Program-made: the position numbers and the translations under genes
Source of the DNA: Maratus speciosus
Taxonomy: Eukaryota; Arthropoda; Arachnida; Araneae; Salticidae
Direction of reading: 5' to 3'
Assembly: GCA_963932465.1 (NCBI GenBank)
Contig: OZ010799.1
Span: 278,973,164 to 279,037,163 of the forward strand
Length of the DNA: 64,000 nucleotides
In this document: positions 1 to 11,535 of the stretch, in pieces
Layout: every line of letters starts with the position of its first letter
Numbering within the stretch: position 1 is the first letter of the stretch
The notes under the pieces: model-generated
The model's database searches: none
Told to the model about the DNA's origin: nothing
Seen by the model: only the letters and a program-made list of their open reading frames with translations

Positions 1-773
1 CCTTGGAAGTTGAAAAAATACCTTTTCTCGGAAATATGTAAGTACCTATTTCATTCTTTCTGATGTTATTACTTTTTTCACAAATAAATGTTGTGAAAAT
101 ACTATACAGACTTGACAATATTTCTGATTTTCCACGTTTTCCTGTACCCTTGAGTTTCATACACATTTTTTAATAGCTTGAAATTTTTATTATCATATCG
201 GTAATTTGTCTCGAATAATAATGAAGTTCTTCATTATTGTTTTGTAATTAAACTGGTACAGAACGTGATTACATTCTTAAAATAATGTTTTTACGGGAAA
301 AAATAAAAACCCGAATTCTGAAATAAAATCCGATTTTTGGGTCTCGGAGATTGGCAAGTCTGTATGTATATGTTGTTTCTGGTTGCTGTATGTATAAAGC
401 AGTGTAAAGCAGTATGTATCCTTTTACATTTTCTGATCGAATAAAGAGAAAAAATATTTTAAAATAAGCAAAAAAAAAAAAAAAAAAGTACCAATCATTC
501 TGGCAACCAAAATGCTTTAATATTATTAAGTCAGGATTTAAGAAAAATAAAACCCCCTTTTAACACCTTTTTTTCAATAACACCCGAAATAACCCCTACA
601 GCTGCGATTTTCAAAAAGAAACAGGCAGAGGAGGGAGGGGGGGATGATATTAAAATCCAAAAAAGTTCATAAAATACTCTGTCACTTAAGATAAAAAACA
701 TATTGGCAGGGTTCGCAAATATCAAAATAGTCAAATACTTAGTGCTGATTATAAATATTTTAAGATTTTTGTG
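1..773. other. AT-rich spacer, no gene seen
   Basis: Only AT-rich sequence, an A run near 470-487 and a short G-rich patch near 630-645. The small open frame here lacks codon structure and no splice-flanked exon is visible. The satellite unit starts at its right edge. Confidence 0.5.
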
Positions 774-1172
774 TTAAAGGAAAGAAATGATTAATTGCTG
801 TCAAAGCTTAATATATATATATATATTTTTAAAACTGAAAAAGGGTTATTTTGTATACTTAAAAGTAGGTGTGTGTACATTTTTCTTATACAGAAAGTAA
901 AATTATCACAGTGCAGATAATGTATGATACATTTTTTTTAATTTGTCTATTTTCTGTGTTTTAAAATGTGTATTTTTGCTTTATTTTGATTGTCGCCATT
1001 TTAAAATGCACACTTTTGCGTGTTGTCTCCTAGAGTTTGGTAATCTGGGAGACAAAACGCAAAAACATGCCGATTTTGTGATTTGGTTTGGAAATGCACC
1101 AAGAAGGGGGGGATCAAAGTTTAGTTAAAATATTTTTGTTGGTTTTCAAGGGGGGGGGGGGGTCATGACCTC

Positions 1173-1793
1173 CAGGACCGAAACTAGCCTTTCTTGCACC
1201 CGGGGCAAACATGGATTTTGGCGCCCCCCCCCCCTCTTCCGCAAAGTATATTTACAGAGAGAATTTTACTAACTTTATAATAGACGACTTATTTTAAAAT
1301 TTAAAATATATAATCATAAAATATGTAATACTGAACAATTTACACTGGCGGATCGAAGGGGGAGGTCCCTCTGAGAATCAACAAAAATATTGTACAGATC
1401 ATTTTTAAAATGACATATTCAGTTGAGTCCCGATTATTCGAGTCCCGCCTAACCGAGTTTCCGCTCGCTTTCACCGAGTTACTTTTTTCTGATGGACTGA
1501 TGGCTTCCATTATTATGAAACAGCCATTATAAATGAAGTGTTAGCTGAAGATAAAAGAGCAGCCGTAAAAAGTTAGAACTCTGATTTTCTGGTCAGAATA
1601 AGGAAAAAAAATGGCCATATTTTTTTTTTTTTTTTTTTTTTTTATCTTCATCTAACACTTTATTTATAATGGCTTTTTCATAATAATAGAAGCCATCAGT
1701 CCATCAGAAGAAAATGATCCATTCCAAAGGTATAATCCTTCATTTGGCGCCCGGGGCACATGCCCCCTCAGCTCCCCCTTAGTTTCGGCCCTG
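1173..1793. mobile_element. Non-autonomous hAT element with 8-bp TSD
   Basis: The 621-bp insert begins CAGGACCGAAACTAG and ends CTTAGTTTCGGCCCTG, which are terminal inverted repeats. It is flanked by the direct repeat ATGACCTC at 1165-1172 and 1794-1801. The matching satellite copy near 5810 has an uninterrupted site (ATGACCTCTGTTACC), which serves as an empty site. CAG-type ends with an 8-bp duplication are the hAT signature. It has no transposase; a second repeat is nested in it. Confidence 0.85.
1420..1708. mobile_element. Foldback repeat nested in the hAT element, pogo-like left end
   Basis: The left end CAGTTGAGTCCCGATTATTC resembles Tigger/pogo-type termini. Two inverted arms, about 1489-1556 and 1641-1708, share the GATGGACTGATGGCTTC and AAGTGTTAG segments. 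A 24-T run lies at the inner edge of the right arm. A TA target duplication is not clear, so the family assignment is tentative. Confidence 0.5.
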
Positions 1794-2216
1794 ATGACCT
1801 CTGTCACCTCCCCCTTGGATCCGCCATTCTAGATTACGTAGTTCAGTATTACATATTTTATGATTTCATATTTTTAATTTTAAAATAAGTCGGATATTAG
1901 AAAATTAGTAAAATTATCTTTCTAAATATACTTTGCAGAAGAGGGGGGGGGGGGGGGGGTTGCCCCGCCCGTTCCATGTTTGCACCCGGTGCAAAAAAGT
2001 CTAGTTTCGTTCCTGATCCAAGAGGGGGATGACGACCCCCCTCCCCCTGAACGACATAAAAATGCTAAAATTTATTTAAAAAATGAAATAATTTTTAATT
2101 TTTTTTTAATTTTAATGTTATTTAATTAAGTATTAAAGGAAAAAAATGATTAATTGCTGTCAAAGCTTAATATATACATATACTTTTTAAACTAAAAAAT
2201 GGTTGTTTTGTAGTAT

Positions 2217-2434
2217 ATAACCTTTACCGGTGCAGAGTAATTCTGTTCATAAACCGATGCAATAATGGACTGACACCGGAATTTATAAACAAATTTATTA
2301 GAAATACGAACTTGCTTATTTTCACGTACATTATAATAGGAAAATTTTAATTAAATATTCTTGGTGCCATTTGTCAGTTTTGGAATTAAATTTAGGTGTC
2401 CTTTTTTTAAGGACGCCGCCCTCGAAATTGTTAA
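2217..2434. mobile_element. piggyBac-like TTAA MITE, decayed ends
   Basis: This ~218-bp sequence carries the internal motifs GACTGACACCGGAATTTATA and CTTGGTGCCATTTGTCAG, shared with the intact TTAA-flanked elements at 39306-39511 and 44305-44523. The right boundary TTAA is kept; the left is ATAA. The same insert is at the equivalent place in the duplicated block (6221-6438), so it predates the block duplication. Confidence 0.65.
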
Positions 2435-3629
2435 AAGTAGGCGTGTGTACATTTTTCTTGTACAGAAAGTAAAATTATTACAAGACTCATAATGTGTGAT
2501 TTTTTTTTAAAATTTTTGTATTTCCTGTGTTTTAAAATATGTATTTTTGCTTTATTTTTATTGTCGCCATCTTAAAGTGAACGTTTTTGCTTGATGCCTC
2601 CTAGAGTTTGGAAATTCTGGGAGACAAAACGCAAAAACGTGCCGATTTGGTGATTTTTTTTGGGAAAACACCAAGAAGGGGATCAAAGTGCAGTTTAATT
2701 TGGGTACTCTAACTCAGTAGCAGAACGGCACCAGGCACTGCATTTTTTTATGCCTGGTAAACAATGGCGGATCCAAGAGGGGAGGATAATGACACCCCCC
2801 TGAACAACAGAAAAATGCAAAAAATTATTTAAAAAATGAAATATATTTTTAACTAGTTTTGAATTCTAATGTTATTTAATTATGTATTAAAAGAAAAAAA
2901 GGATTAATTGCTGTCAAGTCAAAGCTTAATATATACATATATTTTTTTAACTGAAAAAGGGTTGTTTTGTATTTAAAAATAGGTGTTTGTAGAACAAACT
3001 GTACATTTTTCTTGTACAGAAAATAAAATTATTACAGGGCGGATAATGATTTTTTTTTCAAAATTTGTGTATTTTCTGTGTTTTAAAATATGTATTTTTG
3101 CTTTATTTTGATTGTCGCCATCTTAAAATGCATACTTTTGTGTGGTGTCTCCTAGAGTTTGAAAATCTGGGAGACAAAACGCAAAAACATGCCAATTTGG
3201 GAAACACACCAGGAAGGGGATTAAAGTAGAATATTTTTGTTGGTGTTCATGACCCCCCCCCCCCCTCTGACGCCAGTCATCTCCCCCTTGTATCTGCCAT
3301 TGTAGATTACGTAGTTCAGTATTACATATTTTAAATTTTAAAGTAAGTCTAATATTAGAAAATTAGTAAAATTCTCTTTCTAAATATACTTTGCAGAAGA
3401 GGGGGGGGGGGTGCAAAATCCATGTTTGCCCCAGGTGCAAAAAAGGCTAGTTTCGGCCCTGATCCAAGAGGGGGGGGTAATCCCCCCCCCCCCTTGAACA
3501 ATAGAAAAATGCTAAAAATTATTTAAAAAATGAAATATATTTTATATTCTTTTTGAATTTTAATGTTATTTAATTACTATGTATTAAAGGAAAAAAAGAA
3601 GATTAATTGCAGTCAAAGCTTAATATATA

Positions 3630-4322
3630 CAGTAGACTCCCTCAAATCTGCAAACCTAAAATCCACACATAATTACAGATGTAAACAATGAAAGTTTTAG
3701 TTCAGATGCCAGAACACAATTACAGAATTTTTTAGTTTTATATAATTATTCTGCATGTATTTTAATATGAAATTATAGATAATATGACTGAACTCATGGT
3801 TTTTCATGAAATAAGTATAAATTTATTTCTGGTAAAAATCAAGATATTGCCAATATCATTGGTAATAATCACAATCTTTTTACTAAATATATATATGTAT
3901 CAATCAAACTTTTTTGCATATTAAATCTGACTAAACCTTAAATACAACTTCCTTACTTTATGATTTTTATGTGAAATTATTAACATGGTACCTTTAAGAG
4001 GAAAGTTTCATTCAATAATTCATCTTTATTATGCATATTTAATTATACATTAGTTATTTAATTTTTAATAATTTAACTTTATTTTTATTTAAAAATATTA
4101 ATCATTTTTAAAATTATCTTACTGTTTATTATTTTAGTTTAATACTTTACTATTTTAATATTTTGCTATACTGCAAGCATTCATATAATTTCGATTACAT
4201 CATTAGCTACATTCAAATTACTGTTTAAAAAATGTAAACAAAACAATAACCAGAAATCTGCAAAATTTTAAAATCAGCACAACCTCTGGTCCCAAGCTGT
4301 GCGGATTTGAGGGAGTCTACTG
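3630..4322. mobile_element. 693-bp pogo/mariner-type TIR element, copy 1
   Basis: Ends are CAGTAGACTCCCTCAAATC and its reverse complement GATTTGAGGGAGTCTACTG, flanked by TA on both sides. CAG ends with a TA target are typical of pogo/Tigger-type Tc1-mariner elements. The interior is AT-rich and has no transposase frame. Confidence 0.8.
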
Positions 4323-6220
4323 TACATATTTTTTAACTAAAAAAGTGTTGTTTTATATTTAAAAGTAGGTGTGTATACATTTTTCTTGTACAGAAAATAA
4401 AATGATTACCAGGCGGATAATGTAGGATTTTTTTTTTTTCAAAATTTGTTTATTTTCTGTGTTTTAAAATATGTATTTTTGCTTTATTTTTATTGTTGCC
4501 ATCTTTAAATGCATGCTTTTGCATGATGTCTCCTAGAGTTTGGGATTCTAAGAGACAAAACGCAAAAACGGGCCAATTTGGTGATTTTTTTTGGAAACGC
4601 ACCGAGAAGGGGATCAAAGTGCAGTTTCATTTGGGTACTCTGCCACTCAGTAGCAGAACGGTAGCAGGTGCTGCATTTTTTTTTTTTTTTATGCCTGGTA
4701 AACAATGGTGGATCCAAGAGGTGGGTCATGAGCATGACACCCCCCCCCCACCACCACCACCATCACATGAACAACAGAATAATGCTAAACATTATTTAAA
4801 AAATGAAATTTTAAATTCTTTTTGAATTTTAATGTTATTTAATTATGTATTAAAGGGAAAAATTGATTAATTTCTGTCAAAGCTTAATATTATATTTACT
4901 TTTTAAACTGAAAAAGGGTTGTTTTGTATTTAAAAGTAGGTGTGTGTACTATATTTTTCTTGTACAGGTAGTAAAATTATTACCGAGCGGATAATGTATG
5001 ATTTTTTTTTTCAAAATTTGTGTATTTTCTGTGTTTTAAAATATGTATTTTTGCTTTATTTTTATTGTTGCCATCTTTAACAGCATGCTTTTGCATGATG
5101 TCTCCTAGAGTTTTTGATTCTAGGAGACAAAACGCAAAAACGGGCCAATTTGGCGATTTTTTTGGAAATGCACCGAGAAGGGGATCAAAGTGCACTTTCA
5201 TTTGGGTAATCTGCAACTCAGTAGCAGAACGGTAGCAGGTACTGCATTTTTTTTATGCCTGGTAAACAATGGTGGATCCAAGAGGTGAGTCATGAGCATG
5301 ACCCCCCACCGCCCCCCTATCACCTGAACAACAGAATAATGCTAAACATTATTTAAAAAATGAAATAATTTTAAATTCTTTTTGAATTTTAATGTTATTT
5401 AATTATGTATTAAAGGGAAAAAATGATTAATTTCTGTCAAAGCTTAATATTATATATACTTTTTAAACTGAAAAAGGGTTGTTTTGTATTTAAAAGTAGG
5501 TGTGTGTACTACATTTTTCTTGTACAGGTAGTAAAATTATTAACAAGCGGATAATGTATGATTTTTTTTTTTTTTTTCAAAATTTGTGTATTTTCTGTGT
5601 TTTAAAATGTGTATTTTTGCTTTATTTTGATTGTCGCCATTTTAAAATGCACACTTTTGCGTGTTGTCTCCTAGAGTTTGGTAATCTGGGAGACAAAACG
5701 CAAAAACATGCCGATTTTGTGATTTGGTTTGGAAATGCACCAAGAAGGTGGGGATCAAAGTTTAGTTAAAATATTTTTGCTAGTTTTCATGGGGGGGGGG
5801 GGTGTCATGACCTCTGTTACCTCCCCCTTGGATCCGCCATTCTGGATTACGTAGTTCAGTATTATATATTTTATGATTTCATATTTTTAATTTTAAAATA
5901 AGTCAGATATTAGAAAATTAGTAAAATTATCTTTCTAAATATACTTTGCAGAAGAGGGGGTGGGGGTTGCCCCGCCCGTTCCATGTTTGCACCTGGTGCA
6001 AAAAAGTCTAGTTTCGTTCCTGATCCAAGAGGGGGTGATAACCCCCCTCCCCCTGAACAACATAAAAATGCTAAAATTTATTTAAAAAATGAAATAATTT
6101 TTAATTTTTTTTTAATTTTAATGTTATTTAATTAAGTATTAAAGGAAAAAAATGATTAATTGCTGTCAAAGCTTAATATATATATACTTTTTAAAATAAA
6201 AAATGGTTGTTTTGTAGTAT

Positions 6221-6438
6221 ATAACCTTTACCGGTGCAGAGTAATTCTGTTCATAAACCGATGCAATAATGGACTGACACCGGAATTTATAAACAAATTT
6301 ATTAGAAAATACGAACTTGCTTATTTTCACGTACATTATAATAGGAAAATTTTAATTAAATATTCTTGGTGCCATTTGTCAGTTTTGGAATTAAATTTAG
6401 GTGTCCTTTTTTAAGGACGCCGCCCTCGAAATTGTTAA
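6221..6438. mobile_element. piggyBac-like TTAA MITE, block-duplicate copy
   Basis: Near-identical to 2217-2434 and sits at the equivalent position in the second ~4-kb satellite block. An 84-aa open frame crosses it, but reads through known repeat sequence and is not considered a gene. Confidence 0.65.
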
Positions 6439-7665
6439 AAGTAGGCGTGTGTACATTTTTCTTGTACAGAAAGTAAAATTATTACAAGACTCATAACGTG
6501 TGATTTTTTAAAAAAATTTTTGTATTTCCTGTGTTTTAGAATATGTATTTTTGCTTTATTTTTATTGTCGCCATCTTAAAGTGAACGTTTTTGCGTGATG
6601 TCTCCTAGAGTTTGGAAATTCTGGGAGACAAAACGCAAAAACGTGCCGATTTGGTGATTTTTTTGGGAAAACACCAAGAAGGGGATCAAAGTGCAGTTTA
6701 ATTTGGGTACTCTAACTCAGTAGCAGAACGGCACCAGGCACTGCATTTTTTTATGCCTGGTAAACAATGGCGGATCCAAGAGGGGGGGATAATGACACCC
6801 CCCTGAACAACAGAGAAATGCAAAAAATTATTTAAAAAATGAAATATATTTTTAACTAGTTTTGAATTTTAATGTTATTTAATTATGTATTAAAAGAAAA
6901 AAAGGATTAATTGCTGTCAAGTCAAAGCTTAATATATATATATATTTTTTTAACTGAAAAAGGGTTGTTTTGTATTTAAAAGTAGGTGTTTGTAGTACAA
7001 ACTGTACATTTTTCTTGTACAGAAAATAAAATTATTACAGGGCGGATAATGATTTTTTTTTTTTCCAAATTTGTGTATTTTCTGTGTTTTAAAATATGTA
7101 TTTTTGCTTTATTTTGATTGTCGCCATCTTAAAATGCATACTTTTGTGTGGTGTCTCCTAGAGTTTGAAAATCTGGGAGACAAAATGCAAAAACATGCCA
7201 ATTTGGGGATTTTTTTTTTTTTAAACACACCAAGAAGAGGATTAAAGTAGAATATTTTTGTTGGTGTTCATGACCCCCCCCCCCCCCCTCTGACGCCAGT
7301 CATCTCCCCCTTGTATCTGCCATTGTAGATTACGTAGTTCAGTATTACATATTTTATGATTACATATTTTAAATTTTAAAGTAAGTCGAATATTAGAAAA
7401 TTAGTAAAATTCCCTTTCTAAATATACTTTGCAGAAGAGGGGGGGGGGGGGTGTGCAAAATCCATGTTTGCCCCGGGTGCAAAAAGGCTAGTTTCAGCCC
7501 TGATCCAGTAGGGGGGGGGTAATCCCCCCCTGAACAATAGAAAAATGCTAAAAATTATTTAAAAAATGAAATATATTTTATATTCTTTCTGAATTTTAAT
7601 GTTATTTAATTACTATGTATTAAAGGGAAAAAAAAAGATTAATTGCAGTCAAAGCTTAATATATA

Positions 7666-8358
7666 CAGTAGACTCCCTCAAATCTGCAAACCTAAAATCC
7701 ACTCATCATTACAGATGTAAACAATGAAAGTTTTAGTTCAGATGCCAGAACACAATTACAGAATTTTTTAGTTTTATATAATTATTCTGCATGTATTCTA
7801 ATATGTAATTATAGATAATATGACTGAACTCATGGTTTTTCATGAAATAAGTATAAATTTATTTCTGTTAAAAATCAAGATATTGCCAATATCATTGGTA
7901 ATAATCACAATCTTTTTACTAAATATATATATGTATCAATCAAACTTTTTTGCATATTAAATCTGACTAAACCTTAAATACAACTTCCTTACTTTATGAT
8001 TTTTATGTGAAATTATTAACATGGTACCTTTAAGAGGAAAGTTTCATTCAATAATTCATCTTTATTATGCATATTTAATTATACATTAATTATTTAATTT
8101 TTAATAATTTAACTTTATTTTTATTTAAAAATATTAATCATTTTTAAAATTATCTTACTGTTTATTATTTTAGTTTAATACTTTACTATTTTAATATTTT
8201 GCTATATTGCAAGCATTCATATAATTTCGATTACATCATTAGCTACATTCAAATTACTGTTTAAAAAATGTAAACAAAACAATAACCAGAAATCTGCAAA
8301 ATTTTAAAATCCGCACAACCTCTGGTCCCAAGCTGTGCGGATTTGAGGGAGTCTACTG
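7666..8358. mobile_element. 693-bp pogo/mariner-type TIR element, copy 2
   Basis: Same length and ends as 3630-4322, with only scattered substitutions, at the equivalent position of the second satellite block. This is co-duplication, not a second insertion. Confidence 0.8.
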
Positions 8359-9266
8359 TATATATTTTTTAACTAAAAAAGTGTTGTTTTGTATTTAAAA
8401 GTAGGTGCGTACACATTTTTCTTGTACAGAAAATAAAATGATTACCAGGCGGATAATGTAGGATTTTTTTTTTTTCAAAATTTGTGTATTTTCTGTGTTT
8501 TAAAATATGTATTTTTGCTTTATTTTGATTGTCGCCATCTTAAAAGGCACACTTTTGCGTGGTGTCTCCAAGAGTTTGGAAATCTGGGAGACAAAACGCT
8601 AAAACGTGCCAATTTGGTGATTTTTGTTTGGAAACGCACCAAGAAGGAGATCAAAGTTTATTTAGAATATTTTTGTTGGCCATCGCCCCACCCTGGGATC
8701 TGCCATTGTAGATTACGTAGTTCAGTATTACATATTTTATGATTTCATATTTTAAATTTTAAAATAAGTCGGATATTAGAAAATTAGTAAAATTCTCTTC
8801 GTAAATATACGTTGCAGAAGAGGGGGGGAGGTGCGTCAAAATCCATGTTTGCCCCGGGTGCAAAAAAGGCTAGTTTCAGCCCTGATCCAAGAAGGTGGAT
8901 AATGACCCCCCCCCCTCTGAACAACAGAAAAATGCTAAAAATTATTTAAAAAATGAGTGCAAATTATTGATATTTTTGCACAACCGATTGATACGTTTGC
9001 AAGTTTTTTACTATGAAAGGTTGTTGAAATTAAATTTTTTTTCCCTTGACTGATCAACAAATTTTGTGGGGGGTTTTCCCCCAAGATCGATTGACAAGTT
9101 TTGTGTTATTTTTCATGGCCAATTAATGAATTCGGGTGGGGTGGGGGGGGGTGATTCTTATCCAAATTTTCAGAAAATTTAAGGCATTAAGTTCAAAAAA
9201 TTATGAAAAATCAGTCATCAGTCTGGAAATTCAGACATAAAAGATATATAACTGAAAAAGCGACAA

Positions 9267-9394
9267 ATGGTCACCAAAAAAATTGATTTTGTCAGTTGTT
9301 TGCAGAAAAAACATTTTAATCAAAGCATCATGAATAAAACGCAAATTTCATCAAAGAATCACAGAAAAAACATGAATCTCATTAACCTTCTGAG
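9267..9394 (+). repeat. Left remnant of the 28-bp minisatellite locus
   Basis: Contains diverged repeat units such as AACGCAAATTTCATCAAAG followed by ATCACAGAAA, similar to the array margins at 11540-11620 and 12925-12985. It is separated from them by the hAT insertion that starts at 9395. Confidence 0.5.
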
Positions 9395-10010
9395 CAGGGC
9401 TGGCTATTTGCCGGCAAAAAAGGGTTTCTGCCTTGCCAGTGGCAGAAACTGGTTATAGCCGGCAGAAACTGGCAACAACTGGCATAAACATATTTCATGA
9501 CATAATATGAGACTTTTTTACTAGTATTAAATTCCTTAAGTACATTTTATTCCGTATAAATAGCAAATGAAATATTGTGGGTAGTTTTAATTAAAAAATA
9601 AATAGATTTGTATTAGAAAAAATGAGTAATGTAACAGATAAAATTTTTGTTATAGTATGGTTATATAATTTTATATGTAAACAATTATTAGAGTATTTTA
9701 AAATTTCAGTTTAAAAATCAAATACAAAACTATATCCAATACTTATTTTAAATTAAACAATGAAAAGAAAAGAAAAATATTCAATACTTTCTCAAAATAA
9801 TTTTCTGTAATTTAACGTATTAATTTAATAATAACACTATAAATTATCTCTCATAGAAATGTTATAGTTATATGCGGATCTTGTAATTCCATGAATTTAA
9901 AAAACATTTCATTTAAATACAGTATTCAAAGGAACAAATCTGACTTTTTTTTTTTTTTTCAATTTAAGACTGTTATAAGCATAGATCAAACTTCGTGCGA
10001 ATTTTAGTAA

Positions 10011-10144
10011 AAAAGCTAAAATCTTTAACAATGATTTTACGCACAAATAACGTACAGACACGACAAAAAACGATTATATGGGATATTTTTGTCGTGTCTG
10101 TATGTTATTTGTGCATAAAATCGTTGTTAAAGATTTTAGCTTTT
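10011..10144. repeat. Long hairpin inside the hAT element
   Basis: Arms at about 10011-10070 and 10085-10144 are inverted copies with few mismatches, sharing AAAATCTTTAACAA and CAGACACGACAAAAA segments around a ~14-bp loop. A TTAAGACTGTTA segment also recurs at both sides of the hairpin (about 9963 and 10149), suggesting a rearranged or foldback insertion. Confidence 0.75.
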
Positions 10145-10160
10145 ATATTAAGACTGTTAG

Positions 10161-10652
10161 TTGAAAATGTTCCAACCACATTTTGCACTTACAAAACAAA
10201 CAACTACAAAGGTTCAAATCAGATTTGATACAGTAATAACCGACTACCATATGCTAACTTATTTACTTCATCCTAAGTATATGGGATCAAAATTGACATA
10301 TGAGCATAAAGAAAAGGCAAGGAAATTGCTTTCTGATATTAATCCCAATTTTGTGCCACATATAATATCCTTTGAAGCAAAATCGACTCCTGCTTCAGAA
10401 ACATATTTCTCCAAGGAAGCCCTAGAAAATGTCTTGCCCTTACCTTCTATGTGGTGGTCATCTTTAAAAATGAATACTGGTGAAAATGAGGATTTTTCAA
10501 ATTTGCATCCTCAATAATGACATTGCCAGCAAGTAATGATAGTCTTGAAAGAATATTTTCAAACTTTTCTTTCATTCAAAACAAAGAAACAGTGTGTTCA
10601 GAAAGATTAGCAAAATTTTGTCCTATGCTATGGAATGTTCTGTGGAAAAAGT
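10161..10652 (+). pseudogene. hAT transposase C-terminal (dimerisation) remnant
   Basis: The frame to 10517 encodes about 118 residues ending in the segment LPLPSMWWSSLKM. Continuation in another frame from about 10511 reads SSIMTLPASNDSLERIFSN, followed by FIQNK. The order WW, then LPAS...ER.FS, then NK, is the conserved hAT dimerisation block near the C-terminus of these transposases. The frame changes near 10511-10515, consistent with loss of a single base, and the segment ends at a TAA near 10652. The N-terminal BED finger and catalytic core are absent. The protein would have acted on the ends of the element at 9395-11272, but this copy cannot be active. Confidence 0.7.
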
Positions 10653-11535
10653 AATAATAGTATATTTGAGTGGCAATTTTGTTCTTTCAATATTGTAAAA
10701 TAATTGTGCAAGATATTTCATTAATTTTTTTTTCTGTTATTTATTGTGCTTCAATTATTTACTTATATATTTTCACAAGAATCATAATCTTTAAGTTATT
10801 GCATTGCATTATTTATTTAAAAATACTCTGAAAAATACATTTGTTAAAATATCACAGATTTTTTTGTAAATTTCCCTTTTTACTTTTAAATAAAAATTCA
10901 ACTCTAAACAATAATATAAAATAGTTAAACTTGTACAGCATCAGACTACCATTGAAAATTTCTGTTTTTCAAGTGAAAAAAAATTAGTACCTATTATTAT
11001 ATAAACAAAGTATATTTATATGATAATTTTGAAACTTTTTTACAACTTTGAATAACATTCATAATCTTTAATTTTAATTTTTAACTTAATTGTTTACACA
11101 TCAAATACATGTATGAATTAAGAATCATTGCACATTAAAGTTCTTATTAATATTATTTCTGAGTTTCTGCCAGTTTTTGCCACTTACTGGCAGAAACTAG
11201 TTTCTGCCATGCCGGTTTTAACCGGTTATAACCGCTGGTTTTAACCACTCTGGCAGAAACTTGCCAACCCTGCTTCTGAGCGTCTTGCAAAAGGGTAAAA
11301 TTGTAATGTTGTTTTCTTTGCATTTTGTTTTAAATGCTAATAAAATATGATTCTTTCAACATTATAAAAAAAACTCAATTACAAATATGAATGTAATTCT
11401 TAAGATTATTAATAATTCTTCAATATATTTAAAATTCCATAAATCTATAGAATTATATTATCTTAAATATTGCTTGTATTGCTGTGAAACTTGGAGCTTA
11501 GTGAACGGAATAATACGCCCCAAACACTTAGAGGG

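Larger units (their letters stand above)
774..8957 (+). repeat. Higher-order satellite locus, nine ~550-bp units
   Basis: Nine copies of one unit can be followed by the marker TGTCGCCAT (TGTTGCCAT in two), at about 991, 2562, 3113, 4494, 5066, 5632, 6566, 7119 and 8530. Units without insertions are about 550-570 bp. Each contains a CAAAGCTTAAT segment, a CTTGTACAG segment, a hairpin around CTCCTAGAG, and a GGCGGATCCAAGAGG segment followed by C and G homopolymers. Units at 2562, 3113 and 4494 match 6566, 7119 and 8530 at offsets of about 4004-4036, so a ~4-kb block is itself duplicated. Several units also carry the right end of a hAT-like element, ending CTAGTTTCGGCCCTG or a variant (near 2014, 3460, 7502 and 8884). 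Open frames of 61-110 aa recur with the unit but differ in length and are judged non-coding. Confidence 0.85.
9395..11272 (+). mobile_element. 1.9-kb hAT element with 8-bp TSD, defective
   Basis: Begins CAGGGCTGGC and ends GCCAACCCTG, and is flanked by CTTCTGAG at 9387-9394 and 11273-11280. Subterminal regions on both sides are packed with TTTCTGCC / GGCAGAAAC motifs, probable transposase-binding repeats. It contains a broken hAT transposase C-terminus and a large hairpin, so it is an internally deleted derivative. Confidence 0.85.

Noticed and set aside
943..5769. Recurrent 61-110 aa open frames in the satellite units
   Set aside because: They follow the repeated unit, change length with homopolymer indels, and have no protein-like conservation pattern beyond nucleotide identity.
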